NCBI GenBank assembly: GCA_900549755.1
Contig: URPQ01000010.1
Coordinates: forward strand, 1 to 37,140
Reading direction: 5' to 3'
DNA: 37,140 nucleotides
From: an uncultured Oscillospiraceae bacterium
GTDB taxonomy: Bacteria > Bacillota > Clostridia > Oscillospirales > Acutalibacteraceae
This document shows, piece after piece, positions 29,870-37,140 of the stretch (positions within the stretch are counted from its first letter, which is position 1; each line of letters begins with the position of its first letter). A program made the translations under genes and the position numbers. Below the pieces are notes generated by a model, which did no database searches, was not told the DNA's origin, and was given only the letters and a program-made list of their open reading frames with translations.

Positions 29870-30080
29870 GCTTTACCGTAAAAATATTTCTCCGCGCAAA
29901 ATTCCATGCTGCCGCTTTACGCCCACCTGCTCGGCGTATGCTATTGAGGCAATAAAAAAGCGCGGGGCGTTTGTCGGAACACTTTTAAGTATTTGGAGAA
30001 TTTTAAGGTGCAATCCGCTCTGCAAGGGCGGGTATGACCCCGTGCCCGAAAAACGGGCGAAAAAGACTGAAAAAAAATAA
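29838..30080 (+). CDS. yidD: Membrane protein insertion efficiency factor YidD
   Basis: An 80-residue protein with the YidD signature: LYRKNISPRKIPCCRFTPTCSAYAIEAIKKRG followed by RILRCNPLCKGGYDPVP. The three conserved Cys clusters are present. It is an amphipathic, membrane-associated helper of YidC. It overlaps the end of rnpA by 32 bp, implying coupled translation, and lies 37 bp before yidC. Confidence 0.94.
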   Translation: MISKILIKLIELYRKNISPRKIPCCRFTPTCSAYAIEAIKKRGAFVGTLLSIWRILRCNPLCKGGYDPVPEKRAKKTEKK

Positions 30081-30117
30081 CCACAGCCGCCAGGCGGCTT
30101 GAACGGACGGTGCGTTA

Positions 30118-31167
30118 ATGCAAGCATTATTTAATATTATAAACATTCCATTCGGTTGGGTGCTCGAATTTCTTTCGGGAATTTTCGGCGGAAATTTTGC
30201 CGCCGCTGTTTTTGCGTTTACACTTATAATCAACCTTATTCTTATTCCGCTGAGCATAAAGAGCCAGAAATCCTCGGTTCAGCAAATGCGCATTAAGCCG
30301 AAATTAGATGAGCTTAAAAAGAAATACGGCGACGATAAGCAGAAATACAGCGAGGCTATGCAAAAGCTGTATCAGGAAGAGAACGTTTCTATGTCGGGCG
30401 GCTGCCTGCCTATGATTTTGCGCCTGGTGCTTATGATGAGCATTTACTACCTCATTATGTCCCCGCTCACCTATATGTCGCACGCAGAGCCAACGCAGGT
30501 TAAAAACGTTACTACCGCCATAAGCGAAAGCCTTACCGACCTGCAAAAAAGCAACGAAGAAGAATACAAAAAAATAACCGACGAAATCTCCTGGAAAAAG
30601 GGCGGCAACAACGAGCTTAGTATAGTTAAAATTATACGCGAAAAGCCCGAGGTTATAAAGGAGCTGCTCTCAGATGAGGAATACACGAAAATAGAAAACG
30701 ACCTTAAATCAATTACAGCAGCCGATGAAAAGGCGAATGTTGACTATTCCTTCTTCGGAATAGACCTAACCCAGACACCTAAATTTTCATTTGATATTTT
30801 CCATAATGCGCAGCTTATTTGGGTAATGCCGATTATGGCGTTTTTAGCGCAAATGCTCACAAGCGCGCTGTCACTTATGATGCAGAAAAAGCTCAACCCC
30901 GATTCGCCCAATATGGCGGGAATGATGCTCACAATGCCGCTTCTCTCCCTGTTTATCGGCTTTACACTGCCCGGCGGCGTTGCGTTCTACTGGGCGTGCT
31001 CGTCGCTTATAGGCGGGTTTATACAGGTAGGCGTGCAGCAGTTCTACGGTCCGCAGCGTATGCTTGCCCGCGAGCGCGTAAAGGAGCTTACAAAGCAGTG
31101 CGATTTTGAGGCTCAGCAAATGAAAAAAGCCGAACAGGCAAATTTAAACAGTGAAAAAACAGAATAA
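30118..31167 (+). CDS. yidC: Membrane protein insertase YidC/SpoIIIJ
   Basis: A 349-residue YidC/Oxa1 insertase: N-terminal helix, then FAAAVFAFTLIINLILIPLSIKSQKS with the conserved substrate-groove Arg expected near IRL (MILRLVLMMSIYYLI), and C-terminal helices with GFTLPGGVAFYWACSSLIGGFIQ. A charged insert of about 100 residues (about 120-225) between helices is longer than in B. subtilis SpoIIIJ. The basic tail after residue 320 fits ribosome contact. In spore formers this protein is also needed for sigma-G activity. GGTG precedes the start. Confidence 0.95.
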   Translation: MQALFNIINIPFGWVLEFLSGIFGGNFAAAVFAFTLIINLILIPLSIKSQKSSVQQMRIKPKLDELKKKYGDDKQKYSEAMQKLYQEENVSMSGGCLPMILRLVLMMSIYYLIMSPLTYMSHAEPTQVKNVTTAISESLTDLQKSNEEEYKKITDEISWKKGGNNELSIVKIIREKPEVIKELLSDEEYTKIENDLKSITAADEKANVDYSFFGIDLTQTPKFSFDIFHNAQLIWVMPIMAFLAQMLTSALSLMMQKKLNPDSPNMAGMMLTMPLLSLFIGFTLPGGVAFYWACSSLIGGFIQVGVQQFYGPQRMLARERVKELTKQCDFEAQQMKKAEQANLNSEKTE

Positions 31168-31212
31168 AAACGCCGCGGTGTGAAATTGCGCCGCACAGAA
31201 GGAGGATTTTTC

Positions 31213-32199
31213 TTGATAAAGGAAGCAAGAGGATACGGCAATACCATAGACGAGGCAAGAGAAAATGCCGTTGCAATGTTAAACGCGTCGGAAAACGACG
31301 ATATTCAGTTTGAGGTTATAGCAACCCCTAAGAAAAAAACGCTCGGAATTTTCGGCGGAAGAAAGGCGGAGGTTCGCGTTTTTGTGGAGCTGCCCGATGA
31401 AAAGCCCGCAAAGCAGAAGCGCCCGCAGCCCAAAAAAGAAAATAAGCCCGCAAAGCAGGCTGAAAAACCCGTAAGGGAAGAAAAACCGCAGGAGCCTAAG
31501 GCTGAGAAAAAAGCCGCCCCTGCCGCAAAACCCGAAAAACCGCAAAGACCCGACCCGACAGAGGGCTTCGGCGAGCTGAAAGAAACAGCTGAGCTGCCCG
31601 CAGATTCAAAGGCTGCCCGCGCCGCAAATTATTTAAGGGCTATACTTGATAACCTCGGCTGCTCTGATATAACAATGAAAGCCGCAGCCAAGGAAAACGC
31701 CGTGCTTATAAGCCTTGATGGTGAATCGGTGGGCGTTATAATCGGTCACAGGGGCGAAACACTTGATTCAATTCAGTATTTAACCAGCCTTGCCGCAAGC
31801 AACGGCGGCGGGTATTTCAAGGTCACCATAAACATAGGCAACTACCGCGAAAAGCGCGAGGAGGCGCTTGTAAACCTTGCAAAGCGCGTTTCTGAGCAGG
31901 TTATAAGAACCGGCCGCAGCCGCAGCCTTGAACCTATGAATCCTTATGAGCGCAGAATAATTCACACCGCCGTGCAGGAAATTGACGGCGTGGTTTCCAC
32001 CTCGTTCGGCGAGGGCGCCGCGCGCCGCGTTGTAATAGGCGTTGAGGGCGGCGAAATGCGTCCCCCCAGAAGAGGCGGCAGAGATTCGCGCAACGGCGGT
32101 CGCCGCAGACCTTCATCATCAAGAACAACCTCTGCCCCCACACCGAACAGAGAGCCGAAAAAGGATAATGACGCTCCTCTTTACGGCAAAATCAACTGA
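31213..32199 (+). CDS. jag: RNA-binding protein Jag/KhpB (Jag-N, KH, R3H)
   Basis: This 328-residue protein has a Jag-N domain (residues 1-55, IKEARGYGNTIDEARENAV, ending KKKTLGIFGGRKAEVRV), a Lys/Pro/Ala-rich linker (about 60-130), a KH domain (about 140-225, with GVIIGHRGETLDSIQYLT) and an R3H domain (about 225-290, RSLEPMNPYERRIIHTAVQ). The tail is Arg/Gly/Ser-rich. KhpB binds RNA and influences cell division and elongation. TTG at 31213 is used because AAGGAGG (31199-31205) lies 7 bp before it. It follows yidC, the standard partner. Confidence 0.93.
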   Translation: MIKEARGYGNTIDEARENAVAMLNASENDDIQFEVIATPKKKTLGIFGGRKAEVRVFVELPDEKPAKQKRPQPKKENKPAKQAEKPVREEKPQEPKAEKKAAPAAKPEKPQRPDPTEGFGELKETAELPADSKAARAANYLRAILDNLGCSDITMKAAAKENAVLISLDGESVGVIIGHRGETLDSIQYLTSLAASNGGGYFKVTINIGNYREKREEALVNLAKRVSEQVIRTGRSRSLEPMNPYERRIIHTAVQEIDGVVSTSFGEGAARRVVIGVEGGEMRPPRRGGRDSRNGGRRRPSSSRTTSAPTPNREPKKDNDAPLYGKIN

Positions 32200-32226
32200 T
32201 TTTAAAATTAAAAAATTCTTAACGGA

Positions 32227-32256
32227 TTGATTTCAATTATCGGGCAACAATATTAT
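32227..32256 (+). promoter_or_regulatory. murA promoter
   Basis: TTGATT (32227-32232), an 18-bp spacer and TATTAT (32251-32256) lie in the 103-bp gap after jag, with no terminator seen between them. Confidence 0.5.
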
Positions 32257-32302
32257 TGAGACCCATATGTTGTTCTGAATTTTTGTACGGGGAGTGCGTT
32301 TT

Positions 32303-33589
32303 TTGGAAAAGTTTGTAATAAACGGCGGGCGCCCGCTGCACGGCGAGGTTCGCATAAGCGGCGCAAAAAATGCCGCCGTTGCCATTCTTCCGGCGGTTTT
32401 GCTTTCTGACGGTCCTTGCGTTATAGAAAATCTTCCTGATATATCCGATGTTTCCACAATTCTTAAAACTATGCAGTCTTTAGGCGCACAGATAAGAATG
32501 ATAAACAAATCTACCGTGGAAATTGACCCGCGCCATGTAAATTCCTTTGTTGTTTCCAAAAAAATGGCAGAGGGAATGAGGGCTTCAAGCTATTTTCTCG
32601 GCGCGCTTTTGGGCAGAATGTTACGCGCCCGCGTAGCGCCGCCCGGCGGCTGTGATTTCGGCGTTCGCCCTATTGACCAGCACATAAAGGGCTTTGAGGC
32701 GCTGGGCGCCAAAATGACCATAGAAAACGGAATGGTTGACGCAAAGGCAATGTCGCTTACCGGCTGCCTTATTTATCTTGACGTGGTATCCGTCGGGGCT
32801 ACAATAAATATAATGCTGGCTGCCGCTAAGGCGGACGGTCTTACAATTATAGAAAACGCCGCGCGCGAGCCGCACATAGTGGATCTTGCCAACTTTTTAA
32901 ACTCAATGGGCGCAAACATAATGGGCGCGGGCACCGGCGTTATTAAAATACGCGGCGTTAAGCACCTAAGCGGCGCTGATTACAGCATTATTCCCGACCA
33001 GATTGAGGCGGGAACATATATGGCGGCGGCAGTAGCCACGCGGGGCGATATACTTGTAACAAACGTAACGCCTAAGCACCTTGAATCAATTATAGCAAAG
33101 CTGCGCGAAACAGGCGCGGAAATTACGGAGTTTGATGAATCGGTGCGCGTTAAAATGACGCGCCGCCCGCGCAAATGCAACGTTAAAACAATGCCGCACC
33201 CCGGTTTCCCGACCGATATGCAGCCGCAAATAGCGGCGGTTTTAAGCATAGCAGACGGTACAAGCATAATAACCGAGGGAGTGTGGGACAGCCGTTTCAG
33301 GTATGTTGAGCAGCTCACCTTTATGGGTGCGGATATTCAGGTGGACGGCAAAATGGCGGTTATAACCGGCGTTGAAAAGCTAAAGCCCTCCCCCGTGCGC
33401 GCGGTTGATTTGCGTGCCGGCGCCGCAATGATAATTGCGGGGCTCTCAGCCGAGGGAACAACCGAAATTGAAGAAATTGACCATATTGACCGCGGCTACG
33501 AAAACGTGGTTGAAAAATTCTCCGCCTTGGGCGCTGATATAAAGCGCGTTAAAACCTTTGATAATTTTCAGGCTTTAAAGCAAGCATAA
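32303..33589 (+). CDS. murA: UDP-N-acetylglucosamine 1-carboxyvinyltransferase
   Basis: A 428-residue enzyme for the first committed step of peptidoglycan synthesis, transferring enolpyruvate from PEP to UDP-GlcNAc. It has SGAKNAA with K22 and N23, and the catalytic loop VAPPGGCDFGVRPIDQH with C117 (equivalent to E. coli C115), so it should be fosfomycin-sensitive. FPTDMQPQIAAVLSIADG and LRAGAAMIIAGLSAEG are further family motifs. The TTG at 32303 is the start because GGGGAG (32289-32294) is 8 bp upstream; GTG 32294 overlaps that site. Confidence 0.95.
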   Translation: MEKFVINGGRPLHGEVRISGAKNAAVAILPAVLLSDGPCVIENLPDISDVSTILKTMQSLGAQIRMINKSTVEIDPRHVNSFVVSKKMAEGMRASSYFLGALLGRMLRARVAPPGGCDFGVRPIDQHIKGFEALGAKMTIENGMVDAKAMSLTGCLIYLDVVSVGATINIMLAAAKADGLTIIENAAREPHIVDLANFLNSMGANIMGAGTGVIKIRGVKHLSGADYSIIPDQIEAGTYMAAAVATRGDILVTNVTPKHLESIIAKLRETGAEITEFDESVRVKMTRRPRKCNVKTMPHPGFPTDMQPQIAAVLSIADGTSIITEGVWDSRFRYVEQLTFMGADIQVDGKMAVITGVEKLKPSPVRAVDLRAGAAMIIAGLSAEGTTEIEEIDHIDRGYENVVEKFSALGADIKRVKTFDNFQALKQA

Positions 33590-33594
33590 TTTAT

Positions 33595-33622
33595 AATTCG
33601 TAATGCGGAATTCGTAATGCGG
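33595..33622. repeat. Tandem 14-bp repeat
   Basis: Two exact copies of AATTCGTAATGCGG sit back to back six bases after the murA stop, followed by a partial third (AATT). They lie just before the murA terminator. Confidence 0.8.
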
Positions 33623-33640
33623 AATTATTATTACAGTGTA

Positions 33641-33680
33641 AAATAGCTCCCGCAAATAATGGGGGCTATTTTTAATTTTT
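33641..33680 (+). terminator. Rho-independent terminator of murA
   Basis: AAATAGCTCCC and GGGGGCTATTT pair (one G-U) around a 9-base loop and are followed by TTAATTTTT. Confidence 0.8.
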
Positions 33681-33698
33681 AAATTCGGGAGTAAAGAA

Positions 33699-34490
33699 AT
33701 GTCGAAAATATGTCCGCTTTTCAGCGGGTCTACCGGCAACAGTACATATATAGAGGGTGCAACCGGCGCCGTTCTTACCGACGCGGGCGCCTCTTTCAAA
33801 GCCCTTACCGCCGCAATTAAAAACGCGGGCGGCGAAATTGAAAAAATAGCGGCGGTGGTTATAACTCACGAGCATATAGACCACATAAAGGGCTTAAAGC
33901 CCCTGCTTAACGCAGCGCGAGGCGCCGTGCTTATATCCTCCGCCCAAACCCTTGAGACACTTGCCGCCGCCGGCAAAATACCGCCGCACACAAAAACCGC
34001 GGCGATAGAAAGCGAAACGCTCGTGGCAGGCGGTATAGCTATATCCCGCTTTGCCACAAGTCACGACGCGGTCTCCCCCGGGGGCTACTGCTTTTTTATG
34101 CCTGACGGGCGTAAAATTTCCGTTTGCACCGACCTCGGCATTATGACCGATACCGTGCGCAGCGCCATTGCGGGCAGCGACGCGGTGCTTTTAGAATCGA
34201 ATTACGATATTGATATGCTCAAAAAAGGCCCCTACCCTGCCGAGCTTAAAATGCGCATAATGTCAGACCGCGGACATTTATCCAATAACGCCTGCGCCGC
34301 CGAGCTGGCGGGTCTTTTAAAAAGCGGCACAACGCGGTTTATTTTGGGGCATTTAAGCAGGAACAACAACACCCCGCTTTTAGCGCTTTCCTCCGCTAAA
34401 AACGCGCTTACGAGCGCGGGCGCGGTTATCGGTTCGGACTGCATTTTAGAGGTTGCGGCCCCTAAAAATAACGGAGTGACGGTTTTATGA
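33699..34490 (+). CDS. MBL-fold hydrolase (YycJ/WalJ-like)
   Basis: This 263-residue metallo-beta-lactamase-fold protein has the zinc motif THEHIDHIKG (about residues 55-64), FATSHDAVSPGGYCF, the Asp of ICTDLGIMTD-like VCTDLG, and RGHLSNNACAAEL. The combination, with GSTGNSTYI at residues 10-18, fits the YycJ/WalJ branch encoded near the origin in Firmicutes and proposed to act as a nuclease in DNA mismatch repair or cell-wall control. GGGAG precedes the ATG. It overlaps rlmH by 4 bp, the same neighbour order seen in other Clostridia. Confidence 0.9.
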   Translation: MSKICPLFSGSTGNSTYIEGATGAVLTDAGASFKALTAAIKNAGGEIEKIAAVVITHEHIDHIKGLKPLLNAARGAVLISSAQTLETLAAAGKIPPHTKTAAIESETLVAGGIAISRFATSHDAVSPGGYCFFMPDGRKISVCTDLGIMTDTVRSAIAGSDAVLLESNYDIDMLKKGPYPAELKMRIMSDRGHLSNNACAAELAGLLKSGTTRFILGHLSRNNNTPLLALSSAKNALTSAGAVIGSDCILEVAAPKNNGVTVL

Positions 34491-34966
34491 TGAAGGTGAC
34501 CCTTATAGCCCCCGAGGGGCTTAAAGAAAAATATTTGCGCGAGGCGGCAGACGAATATATAAAGCGGCTGCGCGGCTTTTGCGATTTGAAAATCGCGGAG
34601 TTTTCGCCCTTTAAGCTGCCTGAAAAACCGAGCGCCGCGCAAATTGCCGCCGCGCTTGACCGCGAGGCGGAGCAGATTTTAAAGAAAATTCCCGAGAGCA
34701 GCCGCACAGCCGCCCTTTGCATTGAGGGCAAAATGCTTTCAAGCGAAGAATTAGCCGCCGAAATACGCGCGGCGGATAATTCGGGCACACCGTTTACCTT
34801 TATAATCGGCAGCTCGCACGGACTTGCGGAGCAGGTTAAAAAAACCGCCGATATGCGGCTTTCATTTTCAAATATGACCTTTCCGCACCAGCTTTTCAGG
34901 GTGCTGCTGCTTGAACAGCTTTACCGCGCCTACAAAATAAATTCCGGTAGCGCATATCATAAGTAA
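34487..34966 (+). CDS. rlmH: 23S rRNA (pseudouridine1915-N3)-methyltransferase
   Basis: This 159-residue SPOUT methyltransferase methylates pseudouridine 1915 in helix 69 of 23S rRNA using SAM. It has the usual size, N-terminal KVTLIAPEGLKEKYLREAADEYIKRL, the knot region TPFTFIIGSSHGLAEQV, and the C-terminal family signature LSFSNMTFPHQLFRVLLLEQLYRAYKI. The start is one of two adjacent ATGs (34487 or 34490), overlapping the upstream stop, so translation is coupled. Confidence 0.95.
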   Translation: MMKVTLIAPEGLKEKYLREAADEYIKRLRGFCDLKIAEFSPFKLPEKPSAAQIAAALDREAEQILKKIPESSRTAALCIEGKMLSSEELAAEIRAADNSGTPFTFIIGSSHGLAEQVKKTADMRLSFSNMTFPHQLFRVLLLEQLYRAYKINSGSAYHK

Positions 34967-35024
34967 TATTATACAATAATGTCTGACCGGGATAATTGCT
35001 TATTGAAAAAGTGTTTTTTTGATT

Positions 35025-35050
35025 TTAGATGTTAGACGTTAGATATCAGA
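35025..35050. repeat. Degenerate TTAGAYRT tandem repeat, second locus
   Basis: TTAGATG, TTAGACG and TTAGATA in tandem, followed by TCAGACTGCGGC. Same unit type as the array at 19559-19593, again in an intergenic end region. Confidence 0.6.
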
Positions 35051-35100
35051 CTGCGGCTTTGCCGCTCTTAGCCTCCCACATAAGAAATAGACAAACTATA

Positions 35101-35140
35101 TGCTCACTACGGCTGAACAAAGCCGTTGTGGGCATTTTAT
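35101..35140 (+). terminator. Terminator after rlmH
   Basis: TGCTCACTACGGCT pairs with AGCCGTTGTGGGCA (one T-T mismatch, one G-U pair) around GAACAA and is followed by TTTTATTATT. It may also act on the convergent membrane protein gene, though the leftward flank lacks a T-run. Confidence 0.65.
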
Positions 35141-35865
35141 TATTCAGATGTAAGAATTGAATTTTTCTCTACTGTAGCCTCACCGGAATAGCTGCCCCAT
35201 TGCGGGGTAATGGTTAAATCCTGTTTTTTTGCTGCACTCACCTTAAATGTAAGCGTGTCGGCGGTCAACTGAGCTGTATAATAGTCTTTTCCGCCAAGCG
35301 TTATTTTGCAATAGCCCGCGGTTGCCGTGCCGCCCGGGGTAAGAGTTACGGTATATTTCTTCTCGGCTTCAAGAACGGCGGTTGATACCCCGTCCTTAAC
35401 CGCAATATTCAAATTTTCCTCGTCGCTTTTCGCCGTTACCGTAACGGTGTAGGACGCCGCTTGAATAACCGCCGTTCCTGCCGAGGTGGTGGCGGTAAAC
35501 CACGCCCAGGTTGCGCCGCAAAGAGAAACCGCGCAAATGCCCATTCCTATAAAGGAAATCACCAACACGCGGTATATTCCGCTTTCCTTTTCCTTTGCGT
35601 GGCGCGGCTTGTGAAAAAAGACCCGATATATTCCCGAAACGTTTTTCTCATTTACAAACGGTAATAAGCATAAATAATGGCAGCGCAGTTCTCTTTCCCA
35701 GTGGCGGCGCTCGGCTATGCTTTGAGCGCGGCGTATTTCTGATTTTAAATATCCTTTATCTTCATTAAATCGTCTGAAAAAAATTGCAGCCCGCCCCACA
35801 ATCAGAAAAAAGAAAAACGCAATAAGCAAAAAAAGCAATAATATTGCACCGCTTTCACTTCTCAT
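35140..35865 (-). CDS. Two-helix membrane protein with a TasA-like 'WAWFT' segment
   Basis: A 241-residue protein: an N-terminal membrane helix (about 7-29), a basic cytoplasmic stretch of about 70 residues (HYLCLLPFVNEKNV, FFHKPRHAKEKES), a second helix ending SLCGATWAWFTATTSAG (about 100-125), then a beta-rich outer domain (TVTLTPGGTATAGYCKITL, QWGSYSGEATVEK). The hydrophobic run followed by WAWFT resembles SipW-dependent signal regions of TasA/camelysin-type proteins. AGGAGAGGAG precedes the ATG. It lies downstream of, and probably co-transcribed with, the TasA-like beta-helix gene. I infer a role in anchoring or assembling surface fibres; the function is not established. Confidence 0.6.
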   Translation of the reverse strand: MRSESGAILLLFLLIAFFFFLIVGRAAIFFRRFNEDKGYLKSEIRRAQSIAERRHWERELRCHYLCLLPFVNEKNVSGIYRVFFHKPRHAKEKESGIYRVLVISFIGMGICAVSLCGATWAWFTATTSAGTAVIQAASYTVTVTAKSDEENLNIAVKDGVSTAVLEAEKKYTVTLTPGGTATAGYCKITLGGKDYYTAQLTADTLTFKVSAAKKQDLTITPQWGSYSGEATVEKNSILTSE

Positions 35866-35901
35866 TATTCAGATCTCCTCTCCTTTTTTAATATTTCCTG
35901 C

Positions 35902-35965
35902 GTTCAAAAGGCACAAGCATTTTGTTTATGCCCTTTGAACGCCCCTCCGCCCGAGGGCGGAGAGG
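35902..35965 (-). terminator. Two consecutive hairpins between the fibre-locus genes
   Basis: The first stem pairs GTTCAAAAGGCA with TGCCCTTTGAAC (35902-35940, one G-U/A-G irregularity). The second pairs CCCCTCCGCC with GGCGGAGAGG (35942-35965, one mismatch). Neither has a T-run in the leftward direction, so they look like partial terminators or message-protecting structures after the beta-helix gene. Confidence 0.45.
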
Positions 35966-35977
35966 ACTTGAAAAAGG

Positions 35978-37140
35978 TTACTGAACCTTGTTTCCGTCAA
36001 TAGTAACGGTGAGATGTGCTGCATCCATGCTGTTTTTGTTTGCCCACAGCTTGGAACCGGTGTTTTTGCCGTCAGCAAATCCGTTAACAGTAGCGTTTTT
36101 AACAGTCAGGGTATAGGTGGCGTTGTAATCGTTACCGATTTCAATAGCCGCTTTACCGGCAGCGCCGCTATTGCGGTCATTGAAGGTGCAGTTGTTTACG
36201 ACAAGATTGGTGGGATTGGACGCGGTCGCTCTGCCGTAGAGCAGGATTGCCTTGCCGTTGGTGTTGAAGGTGCAGCCCTCGAACGTCACATCCGTGCCGC
36301 CCCAGGTCCAGATGGAGTACTGGTTGGCCATGGTGTTGTCAAAGACGCAGTTGATGAAGGTGGCCTTGCCGAACAGGGTCAGCTTGCCCTTGATGGTGCA
36401 GTCCTTAAAGGTCAGTTCGTTGCAGACAATACCATCAAAGTTGCCTTCGCCAGCCTGAATGGTGAGGTTTTCGAATGTGAAAGAAGAGCCACGCTGATAG
36501 TTCAACTGTCCGCCCTCTGCGCTGACAGCATTTGTAATAGCATCTACAGTCTGGCTGCCGTTACCGCTGAAAGTGATGTCGCGGCTCTTATCCCCCTCAT
36601 TTGCAATGCCATTGTCAAGAGTGATGGTTTGACCCGAAGCAATAGAAATGTTTACCTTCTTATCGGTAGCATTCGTGATTGCATCGTTTGCCTGCTGCTG
36701 ATTAGAAACGGTTACGGGATAAGTAGCATCCTTATCATAGGTGTTGCCGAAGCTGTCCTTTTCATAGGGGATCTGAGTAGCCACCACATTCAGACCGAAG
36801 TTGATGGAAGCGGCCTTCTCGGTGGAAATAGCGTTGGCCTCGTTGCCCACCGTTTCGGGCATATAAACCTTCATAATCAGATAGTTGCCGACCTCTCCGG
36901 GAGCGAGAAACAGATCGTGGTCAAGAACGGTAGCATCCTTGATATTTGCGGTGGCTGTGTAGCCGAGGCCATCATTCCGTGCGGAAAACGCCATACCGAT
37001 GCAAATATCTCCGATTCCACTTGCTTCTTGCGAGAGAGTCTTTACCTTCAGATAGTCGGACAGCTTGTATTCCTGATTAAACTTGTTGACACCCGCCGTT
37101 TCATCAACAATATTCATGTTGATGCTGTACTTCAGCGCCA
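35978..37140 (-). CDS. TasA/camelysin-like surface protein fused to a beta-helix (5' end off window)
   Basis: The frame stays open to the right edge (ALKYSIN precedes the first Met), so the N-terminus is missing. The first visible 135 residues resemble the C-terminal part of the TasA/CalY fibre family: LAPGEVGNYLIMKVYMPETVGN, then INFGLNVVATQIPYEKDSFGNTYD, the usual family ending. After a linker (DATYPVTVSNQQQANDAI) comes a right-handed beta-helix-like domain of repeated strands (FENLTIQ, FKDCTIKG, FINCVFDN, FEGCTFNTN, VNNCTFND, VKNATVNG). It ends with no LPXTG anchor. Base composition changes along the gene, suggesting recombination. It probably forms part of an extracellular fibre or adhesin. 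Confidence 0.7.
   Translation of the reverse strand, partial: ALKYSINMNIVDETAGVNKFNQEYKLSDYLKVKTLSQEASGIGDICIGMAFSARNDGLGYTATANIKDATVLDHDLFLAPGEVGNYLIMKVYMPETVGNEANAISTEKAASINFGLNVVATQIPYEKDSFGNTYDKDATYPVTVSNQQQANDAITNATDKKVNISIASGQTITLDNGIANEGDKSRDITFSGNGSQTVDAITNAVSAEGGQLNYQRGSSFTFENLTIQAGEGNFDGIVCNELTFKDCTIKGKLTLFGKATFINCVFDNTMANQYSIWTWGGTDVTFEGCTFNTNGKAILLYGRATASNPTNLVVNNCTFNDRNSGAAGKAAIEIGNDYNATYTLTVKNATVNGFADGKNTGSKLWANKNSMDAAHLTVTIDGNKVQ

Overview
The window is chromosomal DNA from an endospore-forming clostridium, most likely of the Oscillospiraceae/Ruminococcaceae type found in guts. Supporting evidence: spoIIE and sleB; an IspH-ribosomal protein S1 fusion typical of Clostridia; a Pst operon with a permuted PstS; frequent TTG starts behind strong Shine-Dalgarno sequences; 6S RNA; and small hairpin repeats of the kind common in that group. 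No tRNA, rRNA, CRISPR, transposase or phage gene was found.

Layout. 1-2.5 kb: a promoter with two LacI-type operators for a gene off the left edge, a FeoB that lacks its GTPase half, a FeoB-associated Cys-rich peptide, a 306-bp hairpin cluster bracketed by two identical terminator palindromes, and a CPBP-family membrane protein. 2.5-8.5 kb: brnQ with a divergent LysR regulator, a GtrA protein, a decayed gene that still has a consensus promoter, an ABC exporter, a DUF1292 protein and 6S RNA. 8.6-15.1 kb: a complete phosphate-starvation operon, pstS-pstC-pstA-pstB-phoU-phoB-phoR, behind TTAACA Pho boxes. 15.2-19.6 kb (minus strand): an FAD flavoprotein, cmk and ispH-rpsA in one operon, with a gene remnant beyond its terminator. 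19.6-24 kb (minus strand): a BceAB-like ABC transporter whose ATPase has a broken Walker A, a small acidic protein and an XRE regulator, an orphan promoter/operator, and sleB.

24-29 kb: spoIIE behind a 21-bp-spacer promoter with Spo0A-type boxes; then a yybP-ykoY-type (Mn2+) riboswitch with a terminator switch in front of a sodium-pumping decarboxylase beta subunit and a 44-residue OadG-like peptide; then an AI-2E family transporter. 29-35 kb: rpmH-rnpA-yidD-yidC-jag, murA, a YycJ-like hydrolase and rlmH, a set that usually lies near the replication origin in Firmicutes. 35-37 kb (minus strand): a TasA/camelysin-like surface-fibre locus with a beta-helix fusion running off the right edge.

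The strongest items for follow-up are the riboswitch-oadB pairing, the spoIIE promoter, the headless feoB, the Walker A mutation, the orphan promoter/operator and the TasA-like beta-helix fusion. All coordinates and motifs were read by eye; no alignment or folding program was run.
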